This document shows positions 6,032-10,785 of a DNA stretch of 10,785 nt, piece by piece (position 1 is the first letter of the stretch; every line of letters starts with the position of its first letter). The translations under genes were made by a program, and so were the position numbers. The DNA comes from an uncultured Clostridia bacterium. GTDB taxonomy: Bacteria > Bacillota > Clostridia > Christensenellales > Aristaeellaceae. Below the pieces are notes generated by a model that worked only from the letters and a program-made list of their open reading frames with translations, made no database searches and was not told the origin of the DNA. Location of the stretch: assembly GCA_934631055.1 (NCBI GenBank), contig CAKTXP010000073.1:1-10785 (forward strand), in the 5' to 3' direction.

Positions 6032-6811
6032 TTACCCCCAGATCGCGCGGATCGGCGCAAGCAGCAGCCCCTGCGCGGGATAGACCACCCAGCTGATGAT
6101 CCTGCCCAGAATGCCCTGTGCGGAAAGAACCAGCACGATGAGCATGCCGATGCGGAACGCCTTCTGGCTGAGCTGATAGCGTCCTTTGAAGATCAGGTCG
6201 TTGACGACATGGTAGCCGTCCAGCGGCGGCAGGGGGATGAGGTTGAACACGGCAAGGTTCAGGTTGACCAGCGCCGTATACGCCGACAGACGAACAAACG
6301 GGATGAGCCACGCGCGCTCGATGACTGCGCCGAAATCCGCCTTCGCGCTGCCGGAAATGACCGACCAGACCGCGTTATACTCATAGCTGACGACCTTGCT
6401 CAGCCCGTTGAACTTGACGAAATCGGCGTTCCACATGAACGCGCTGCAAAGCGCCGCCAGATAGGTGAACAGGATGAACAGAATCATATTGACCGTGATG
6501 CCTGCGATGGACACCAGGAAATCATCCTTATTGCGGTCGCCTTTGAAATTATACGGGTTGACCGGCACGGGCTTGGCGTAGCCGAAGCCGACGAAGAACA
6601 TCAAAATCGTGCCGACCGGATCAAGGTGGCGCAGGGGATTGATTGTCATGCGTCCCGCGCGCTTGGCGGTATCGTCGCCGCAGCGGTAGGCGACGTAGGC
6701 ATGCCCCCATTCATGGCAGCAAAGACCGATAAGCACGGCAAGCATTCTAAAAACAGCCTGATCGAAGAAGGCAAGCGGCTCGCTGAACAGCGTGCGCAGA
6801 TAATCCAACAT
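6032..6811 (-). CDS. Site-2 protease family membrane metallopeptidase (M50)
   Basis: A 259-residue integral membrane zinc protease of the M50/S2P family, the short type without PDZ domains common in Firmicutes. The zinc site HEWGH lies at 33-37 within the first membrane segment, followed by the INPLRHLDPVGTI region. The second metal-binding motif NLIPLPPLDG is at about 190-199. Several hydrophobic segments give an estimate of 4-6 membrane helices. The substrate is unknown. I chose the ATG at 6811, preceded by GGAGG 7 bp upstream. An in-frame extension to 6907 exists, but its 32 residues are a translation of the adjoining repeat element. It heads a cluster with scpA (3-bp gap) and scpB, an order seen in many Clostridia. 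Confidence 0.9.
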   Translation of the reverse strand: MLDYLRTLFSEPLAFFDQAVFRMLAVLIGLCCHEWGHAYVAYRCGDDTAKRAGRMTINPLRHLDPVGTILMFFVGFGYAKPVPVNPYNFKGDRNKDDFLVSIAGITVNMILFILFTYLAALCSAFMWNADFVKFNGLSKVVSYEYNAVWSVISGSAKADFGAVIERAWLIPFVRLSAYTALVNLNLAVFNLIPLPPLDGYHVVNDLIFKGRYQLSQKAFRIGMLIVLVLSAQGILGRIISWVVYPAQGLLLAPIRAIWG

Positions 6812-6832
6812 CTTTTTCCCTCCAAGGTAACG

Positions 6833-7001
6833 GGGTGACGGGGAAACGTTTGGGGCTCTGCCCAAACCCTGCCAAGAACCTGAGGTTCTTGGATTTCCCA
6901 CTTTCATTTATCGCTTTGCGATATATGGATGATAAGCATATTAAAACCGTCGCGAAACGAAGATAGGGTGCGGGGAACCTTGTTCCCCCACCGTCCCCCG
7001 T
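6833..7001. repeat. Inverted multi-hairpin intergenic element, copy R4 (end-degraded)
   Basis: Contains the stem CCAAGAACC/GGTTCTTGG (6872-6892), identical to R3. It also has a weakened first hairpin TTTGGG/CCCAAA with a bulge, a central stem TATCGC/GCGATA (6909-6923), an arm ACCGTCGCGAAACGAAG and a GGGGAAC/GTTCCCC stem (6972-6988). The last GGGG/CCCC hairpin is lost, leaving ACCGTCCCCCG. The order of the central stem and of the arm differs slightly from R3. It lies between the M50 gene and a decayed gene. Confidence 0.75.
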
Positions 7002-7013
7002 AACCTCGTCATT

Positions 7014-7357
7014 CTATCGCAGAAATGCAGCCGCTGTCAAGCGTGCTTTCCACTCTGCGTCGTGTTGGCGAAGCTCCCCATCAGCAGGTCGGTGTTCTTC
7101 TCGCTGTTTCCGTCCTCCATGTACTTCATCCCCTGAAGCCGAACATGTATCGTCCTTCTTCTGGCAGGTCAGATAGAGAATGCCCTCCTCGGCAATGCGC
7201 CGCTTCACATCATCGCAGTCAAACAGCTTGTCGAACTCAGCGCGCCAGCTGTCCTTGACCCTTTCCCTCTCGTATTCCTTCAGCGCCGGAAAGAGAACAT
7301 GCCGTCGCCCGCCTTATGCCCCAGATGGTCGTTGATCTCATGCAGCCCCGCCACCGG
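7014..7357 (-). pseudogene. Decayed coding remnant with GGDEF-like fragment
   Basis: Minus-strand coding-like sequence broken over three frames. At 7357 and below one frame reads PVAGLHEINDHLGHKAGDGM, which resembles the substrate-binding NDxxGHxxGD motif of GGDEF (diguanylate cyclase) domains, then stops. A second frame gives ALKEYERERVKDSWRAEF and KRRIAEEGILYLTCQKKDD and runs on to 7014. A third gives GMKYMEDGNSEKNTDLLMGS and ends at 7037. No GGDEF catalytic signature is present and the upstream part is missing. I do not recognise the second and third segments, which may come from another protein. At least two frameshifts and a truncation are needed to join them. It lies between repeat copies R4 and R5, with an apparently intact promoter just upstream. 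Confidence 0.5.
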
Positions 7358-7369
7358 ACGGAATAAATT

Positions 7370-7398
7370 ATTATATCACCCTCTGTTTTCAAATTCAA
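7370..7398 (-). promoter_or_regulatory. Sigma-A-type promoter upstream of the decayed gene
   Basis: The minus strand has TTGAAT (7393-7398), a 17-bp spacer and TATAAT (7370-7375) preceded by TGA (extended -10). Spacing is ideal. Transcription would start around 7363, straight into the decayed remnant, so either the original gene start was deleted or the motif is chance in an AT-rich stretch. Confidence 0.4.
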
Positions 7399-7411
7399 CC
7401 TTATATCACGG

Positions 7412-7442
7412 AAAAAACGGGCGCTCCCTTCGGAACGTCCGC
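7412..7442 (-). terminator. Terminator distal to sigE
   Basis: On the minus strand an 11-bp stem GCGGACGTTCC/GGAGCGCCCGT, with one mismatch and two G-U pairs, closes a GAAG loop and ends in TTTTTT. It lies about 375 bp after the sigE stop, beyond repeat copy R5, and probably ends the spoIIGA-sigE transcript. Confidence 0.7.
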
Positions 7443-7447
7443 TTTAA

Positions 7448-7817
7448 GGGGTACGCTTGGGGCTACCGCCCCAAACCCTGTCTGGGGACCAGTCCCCAGA
7501 CCCCATCTTCGCTTCGCGACGGTTTAAATCCACTTTACAGTCATTTATCGCTTTGCGATAAATGAAAACCTGTACGCATTAAAGACTATATGCTCAGCTA
7601 TCACGCAGCGATAGCGTAATAGAAGGTCAAGGGAACTTAGTTCCCTTGCGGGGCTTGGGGATTGAAACCACGCGCCCGCTGTGCGGGATTCAGCGTGGCG
7701 GAAATCGGAAATCGCAAGGAGCGCTTGCGCGTTCGCGAAGCGGGCGCGTCTGCCGCAGGCAGAGGACAGCGCCCCTATGCGAGTTTCCCGGATCAGTGCC
7801 CCCAAACTTCCCCTCCT
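7448..7817. repeat. Inverted multi-hairpin element, copy R5 (interrupted)
   Basis: Plus-strand order: GGGGTACGC; stem TTGGGGC/GCCCCAA (7457-7474); stem TCTGGGGAC/GTCCCCAGA (7481-7500); arm CTTCGCTTCGCGACGGTTTAAAT; stem CATTTATCGC/GCGATAAATG with loop TTT (7542-7564); a second central hairpin GCTATCAC/GCGATAGC (7597-7615, one mismatch); and stem CAAGGGAAC/GTTCCCTTG (7628-7648). The last GGGG/CCCC hairpin is split: CTTGGGG ends at 7660 and CCCCAAAC resumes at 7799. Between them are about 138 bp of unrelated GC-rich sequence with its own hairpins (CCCGC/GCGGG inside CCACGC/GCGTGG, and TCTGCC/GGCAGA). The far end lies next to the sigE stop. No credible gene is seen in the insert. Confidence 0.8.
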
Positions 7818-8549
7818 TTACCCCATCTGAACCATGTCTTTCTGCAGCCGCATCAGAATGCGCTTTTCCAGCCGCGAAATGTAGCTCTGGCTGATGCCCA
7901 TCATGTCCGCGACCTGCTTCTGCGTCTTCTCCTGACAGCCGCCCAGCCCAAAGCGCAGCCGCACGATCTCCTTTTCCCGCACGGATAACCGAGAAAGCGC
8001 TTTTGCCAAAATCTGCCGCTCGACCGTTTCCTCGATGGATTTGTAAACCATATCCCCCTCCGTGCCGAGGATATCCGAAAGCAGCAGCTCGTTTCCGTCC
8101 CAGTCCGTGTTCAGCGGCTCATCCAGCGAGACCTCCAGCTTCTGTCGGCTCGTCCTGCGCAGGAACATTAAGATCTCGTTTTCGATGCAGCGGGACGCGT
8201 AGGTCGCCAGCTTGATCTTCTTGGTTGGGTTGAACGTCTTGACCGCCTTGATCAGCCCAATCGTGCCGATAGAGATGAGATCCTCGATGCCCACGCCCGT
8301 ATTCTCAAACTTTCTGGCAATATAGACCACCAGCCGGAGGTTGTGTTCGATGAGCATCTGCCTTGCCGCGTCCGGTTCAAGCGCCATGCGCGCAAAAAGC
8401 GTCTGCTCTTCCTCTCGCGTCAGCGGCGCGGGGAGCGTATCGCTTCCTCCGATATAGGCGACCGTGCCTTCCGGTCTGATGATCGCCAGCGCGGGGCGCG
8501 TCTTGTGCCAACCCCAGCCGTGCGAAGTCTGTCTGTTCCGCTTTTCCAT
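7818..8549 (-). CDS. sigE: Sporulation sigma factor SigE (pro-form)
   Basis: A 243-residue pro-SigE, the first mother-cell-specific sigma factor of endospore formation. Residues from AYIGGSDTLPAPLTREEE (31-48) match the mature N-terminus of B. subtilis SigE, so about 30 residues form the pro-sequence removed by SpoIIGA. This pro-sequence is Trp-, Arg- and His-rich (GWGWHKTRPA) and less hydrophobic than in B. subtilis. Region 2 is nearly identical to the family (HNLRLVVYIARKFENTG, EDLISIGTIGLIKAV, KLATYASRCIENEILMFLRR). Region 4 ends with the helix-turn-helix KTQKQVADMMGISQSYISRL (208-227). The ATG at 8549 lies 2 bp after the spoIIGA stop; a longer frame to 8786 would run through spoIIGA. A SpoIIGA-SigE operon is standard. 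Repeat R5 follows directly, and no sigG is found downstream. Confidence 0.96.
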   Translation of the reverse strand: MEKRNRQTSHGWGWHKTRPALAIIRPEGTVAYIGGSDTLPAPLTREEEQTLFARMALEPDAARQMLIEHNLRLVVYIARKFENTGVGIEDLISIGTIGLIKAVKTFNPTKKIKLATYASRCIENEILMFLRRTSRQKLEVSLDEPLNTDWDGNELLLSDILGTEGDMVYKSIEETVERQILAKALSRLSVREKEIVRLRFGLGGCQEKTQKQVADMMGISQSYISRLEKRILMRLQKDMVQMG

Positions 8550-8551
8550 GC

Positions 8552-9316
8552 TCAAGCCCCCTCTTTTCCGTCCCTTTGAAGCAGCGACGCCGGAAAAAGT
8601 GCCGGTGCGTTCCCCCGCAGCCCCGGCGAAAGCGCCAGCATCGCGCAAACTGTCCTCTCTATTTTTCCCTCGGTTATCCGTATCTCGTCCGGCGCCAGAC
8701 ACCACATCATCTGCCGTCCGCCCGCCGTATCCGCAAAGATGGGGCGAAGCGCCTTTTCTTTCAGACGCAGGCGCTGTCTGACCCATGCTTCCGGCGCGAC
8801 GATCACCGGTTTTTGCGTCAAATAATCGCGAAGGCAGTTTCCGCTGTCCACCAGCGCGTCAAAGCGTATCTCCCGCCCGCCGCAGCGCACCGTAACTTGC
8901 AGGAACGAAACCGCCTGTCCCGCCCTGCGCGCCCGATTCGCCGCCGCGGCAAGCACAAAAACGGCGGAGACGCCCAGCAGAAGCCCGGCAGTTTTGGAGC
9001 CGAGCGCGCCGCCCAGCGCCTGCGCCGTTCCGCCCATCAGCCCCGCCGCGCAGAGCAGCAGCAGCGCCGAGCGGACGGGCTTTCGCATCGCGGCGCGGCC
9101 GCCCGCGAGCGCCATCATCCCCATCGCGACCGGCAGCCAGAGCGCCATACGCACAGCGGCAGGCAGCCCGCCCGAAACAAACGCCGCGCCCGCGCCCAAA
9201 AACGAAGCGAGCGCAACCCTCTTCCATCGGATAGGCAGCGCGGCGAACCGCAGCGCCAGCAGGAGCATCGCGCCGTCGAGCAGCACGTCCAGCAGGAAAA
9301 TCTGTCCTTCCTTCAT
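8552..9316 (-). CDS. spoIIGA: Sporulation sigma-E processing peptidase SpoIIGA
   Basis: A 254-residue membrane aspartic protease that cleaves pro-SigE at the septum after a signal from the forespore (SpoIIR in B. subtilis). The N-terminal half (about 1-125) is strongly hydrophobic, consistent with about five membrane segments (FLLDVLLDGAMLLLALRF, then several Ala/Leu-rich stretches). The C-terminal half holds the catalytic motif ALVDSGNCLRDYL, with Asp157 in DSGN, followed by KPVIVAP. It is shorter than the B. subtilis protein (about 309). The start at 9316 gives MKEGQIFLLDVLL, which fits the family start, yet no SD precedes it; the region upstream holds TATAAT only 7 bp before the ATG. It lies 2 bp before sigE and both are surely co-transcribed. 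Confidence 0.93.
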   Translation of the reverse strand: MKEGQIFLLDVLLDGAMLLLALRFAALPIRWKRVALASFLGAGAAFVSGGLPAAVRMALWLPVAMGMMALAGGRAAMRKPVRSALLLLCAAGLMGGTAQALGGALGSKTAGLLLGVSAVFVLAAAANRARRAGQAVSFLQVTVRCGGREIRFDALVDSGNCLRDYLTQKPVIVAPEAWVRQRLRLKEKALRPIFADTAGGRQMMWCLAPDEIRITEGKIERTVCAMLALSPGLRGNAPALFPASLLQRDGKEGA

Positions 9317-9323
9317 GGCGTCA

Positions 9324-9412
9324 ATTATAACAACAGGGCGTATGTTCTCCTGTCGCTCACTCCCGCAAAAAGGCGTGATTTCTCGCGCCCATTCGACACG
9401 ATGGGCGACAAA
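9324..9412 (-). promoter_or_regulatory. spoIIGA promoter region with Spo0A-like boxes
   Basis: Minus strand: TGTTATAAT (-10 at 9324-9329, extended) lies 7 bp before the spoIIGA start. No consensus -35 exists at 17 bp; GCGACA at a 21-bp spacing recalls the long-spaced spoIIG promoter of B. subtilis. Upstream a perfect 0A-box core TGTCGAA (9392-9398) and a second box TTTGTCGCC (9404-9412, 7 of 9 to TTTGTCRAA) stand side by side, and TGTCGCT is on the other strand at 9351-9357. Spo0A activation of spoIIG is established in Bacillus; the sites here are inferred from motifs. Confidence 0.45.
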
Positions 9413-9452
9413 TGGCGGAAGGGGACGATTGGGGTTTTGCCTCTCTTCAAGC

Positions 9453-9513
9453 CGTCTCAGTCCTTTCGGGGCAGCTCTCCCAGAGGGAGAGGTGGCACCG
9501 CAGGTGACGGATA
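9453..9513. repeat. Second intergenic repeat type inside R6
   Basis: A segment reading CTCAGTCCTTTCGGGGCAGC, then CTCTCCC/GGGAGAG (perfect 7-bp stem, 9475-9491), then GTGGCACCGCAGGTGACGG. It resembles intergenic repeats I recall from gut Clostridia genomes (GGGAGAGGTGGCACCG...GGTGACGG). Only one copy is in this window, so its repeat status rests on that recollection. Confidence 0.4.
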
Positions 9514-9520
9514 GGGCTAT

Positions 9521-9557
9521 AAAAAAACACGTCCTCTCTCATACAGAAAGAACGTGT
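9521..9557 (-). terminator. Rho-independent terminator after cysS
   Basis: On the minus strand a 13-bp stem ACACGTTCTTTCT/AGAGAGGACGTGT (two G-U pairs) with loop GTATG is followed by TTTTTT. It lies about 130 bp after the cysS stop, beyond the intact half of R6, and separates cysS from spoIIGA. Confidence 0.88.
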
Positions 9558-9685
9558 CTAAATTCAGTAAATATGCAAATTCTGTCCAGCTATCGCAAAG
9601 CGATAGCGCAGCGAGGGGCGCAGGGGGGAATCATTCCCTCTGCCGGGGCTTGGATCGGCGCCCCAACGTTCTCCCCTCTCTCCCC

Positions 9686-10785
9686 TTACATCGCCTTCGT
9701 GACCTGCTGTCCCTGCTTGGTGTCCTTGAGGACATAGCCCAGCGCAGCGATTTCATCGCGCAGGCGGTCGCTCTCCGCCCAGTTCTTCTCCGCGCGGGCT
9801 TTTGCGCGCGCTTCCAGCAGCGCCTTGACCTTCTCGTCGCCGTCGTCCGCCTTGCGGGTCAGGATGCCGAATACGCCCGCCATCTCCTTCAGCGCATCCA
9901 GAACCGCCTGAATCGCCTGCTTCGGGCTGTTCTCGTCGAGCGCCGCGTTCGCCGCTCGCACCAGCTCAAACATATTGCCCAGCGCGTCCGCGGTGTTCAG
10001 GTCGTCGTCCATCGCCGCGTCGAATCCCTCGCGCGCCGCCTTGACTTTCTCCATGAGCGCCTGTTCCTTCTCGCCCATTTCGCCATCCTTCGCGTTTTCC
10101 AGCAGGAAGAGATAGTGATCGCGCGCAGTGTACAGGCGGTCGAGCGATGCCTTCGCCTGCTCGATCATCTCGCGGGAGAAGTTGATCGGGCTGCGATACT
10201 GCGCGCTGAGCATGAACATGCGCACCGCTTCAAGGTCAAACTCTTTAGCGATATCGCGGACAGTGAAGAAGTTGCCCAGCGACTTGCTCATCTTCTGATT
10301 GTCCACATTGATGAAGCCATTGTGCATCCAATAGTGGACAAACGGCTTGCCGGTCGCGCCCTCGCTCTGAGCGATCTCATTCTCATGATGCGGGAAAACG
10401 AGATCCTTGCCGCCGCAGTGGATATCCAGCGTTTCGCCGAGGTACTTCATGCTCATCGCCGAGCATTCGATGTGCCAGCCCGGACGACCCATGCCCCACG
10501 GAGATTCCCACGCCGGCTCGCCCGGCTTCTGCGCCTTCCAGACGGCGAAATCCATCGGATGGCGCTTGTTCGGATCGACGTCGATGCGCGCGCCGCTCTC
10601 CAAGTCCTCAAGGTTCTGACCGCAGAGCTTGCCATAACCCGCAAACGCCTGCGTATTGTAATAAACGTCGCCATTCGGGCAGGCATACGCCAGCCCCTTG
10701 TCGATGAGCTTCTGAATCAGCGCGATGATATCCGGAATATGCTCGGTCGCGCGCGGGTTGACCGTCGCGCGCTCGATGCCCAGCG
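9686..10785 (-). CDS. cysS: Cysteinyl-tRNA synthetase (5' end outside the window)
   Basis: The C-terminal 365 residues of CysRS, a class I aminoacyl-tRNA synthetase that charges tRNA-Cys. The frame stays open to the right edge (LGIERATVNPRATEHIPDII, then KGLAYACPNGDVYYNT) and is not limited to an internal start. Visible signatures are the zinc-site residues in GWHIECSAMSMKYLG and FPHHENEIAQSEG, the LDIHCGGKDL segment, the KMSKS loop (QKMSKSLGNFFT, coding bases 10280-10294) and the anticodon-binding helical domain ending in SDRLRDEIAALGYVLKDTKQG. The HIGH motif and about 100 N-terminal residues lie beyond the window. A typical enzyme has about 460-470 residues, which agrees. It ends with TAA directly abutting a repeat element, then a strong terminator. 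Confidence 0.97.
   Translation of the reverse strand, partial: LGIERATVNPRATEHIPDIIALIQKLIDKGLAYACPNGDVYYNTQAFAGYGKLCGQNLEDLESGARIDVDPNKRHPMDFAVWKAQKPGEPAWESPWGMGRPGWHIECSAMSMKYLGETLDIHCGGKDLVFPHHENEIAQSEGATGKPFVHYWMHNGFINVDNQKMSKSLGNFFTVRDIAKEFDLEAVRMFMLSAQYRSPINFSREMIEQAKASLDRLYTARDHYLFLLENAKDGEMGEKEQALMEKVKAAREGFDAAMDDDLNTADALGNMFELVRAANAALDENSPKQAIQAVLDALKEMAGVFGILTRKADDGDEKVKALLEARAKARAEKNWAESDRLRDEIAALGYVLKDTKQGQQVTKAM

Larger units (their letters stand above)
9421..9685. repeat. Inverted multi-hairpin element, copy R6 (mosaic)
   Basis: A composite copy. One end, GGGGACGATTGGGGTTTTGCC (about 9421-9441), is truncated after the first stem. The other half is intact: central stem GCTATCGC/GCGATAGC with loop AAA (9589-9607), arm GCGCAGCGAGGGG, a GGGGGGAAT/ATTCCCTC stem within CAG/CTG ends (9621-9642), and a degenerate GGGGCTTGG...CCCCAACG hairpin. 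It ends at the cysS stop codon. Between the halves lie a second repeat type and the cysS terminator. Confidence 0.7.

Noticed and set aside
5360..6838. A 492-codon open frame on the plus strand
   Set aside because: It lies fully antisense to scpA and the M50 gene, both of which have clear family motifs. Its Arg/Gln/Glu/His-rich translation is typical of a shadow frame in GC-rich DNA.
7545..7805. An 86-codon minus-strand frame downstream of sigE
   Set aside because: It is made of repeat R5 and its insert, with no SD and no recognisable protein features.
8550..8786. A longer N-terminus for SigE
   Set aside because: The extension would read through spoIIGA in another frame. The ATG at 8549 lies 2 bp after spoIIGA and gives the expected pro-SigE length.
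8576..9514. A 312-codon plus-strand frame
   Set aside because: Antisense to spoIIGA and very rich in Arg and Gln; it runs into repeat sequence.
1317..9685. CRISPR array or tandem satellite explanation for the repeats
   Set aside because: The copies are dispersed, about 1-3 kb apart, large and internally palindromic, with no regular spacers and no cas genes.

Overview
The window looks like a chromosomal segment of a high-GC, anaerobic, endospore-forming Clostridia-type Firmicute. The evidence is the sporulation gene set (spoIIGA-sigE, dipicolinate synthase dpaAB), the ScpA/ScpB pair, Firmicute-like Shine-Dalgarno sites and codon use rich in Ala, Arg and Gly. I cannot resolve the genus. Every convincing gene lies on the minus strand, so transcription runs from high to low coordinates.

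In transcription order: the 3' part of cysS (cysteinyl-tRNA synthetase) enters from the right edge and ends at a strong terminator. Next is spoIIGA-sigE, encoding the mother-cell sigma factor and the protease that activates it. A decayed remnant with a GGDEF-like fragment follows. Then comes a tight M50 protease-scpA-scpB cluster, in which scpA and scpB overlap through tandem repeats read in two frames. Next are mscL with a C-terminal zinc ribbon, an AT-richer mntA-hepT type toxin-antitoxin pair, dpaA-dpaB (dipicolinic acid synthesis for the spore core), and a secreted protein with an RsiV/DUF3298-like domain. A good promoter points out of the left edge.

The most unusual content lies between the genes. 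Six copies or partial copies of one multi-hairpin inverted-repeat element fill nearly every long intergenic gap (about 1317-1535, 3006-3110, 4406-4590, 6833-7001, 7448-7817 and 9421-9685). The element is roughly 185-220 bp. Each half carries a GGGG/CCCC hairpin, a second hairpin of about 20 nt and a TTCGCTTCGC-type arm, and the halves face each other across a central hairpin. The stems keep pairing while their sequences differ between copies. Four copies begin at, or within a few bases of, the stop codon of the upstream gene. One is interrupted inside a hairpin loop by about 138 bp, and another is a mosaic with a second repeat family and the cysS terminator. The layout recalls the REP/BIME elements of enterobacteria, but I recognise no named family and see no transposase here.

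Functionally, the sporulation genes form a theme: Spo0A-like boxes lie upstream of spoIIGA, SigE drives mother-cell genes, and a SigE-type promoter can be drawn before dpaA. The remaining genes are housekeeping (cysS, scpAB, mscL) or accessory (mntA-hepT).
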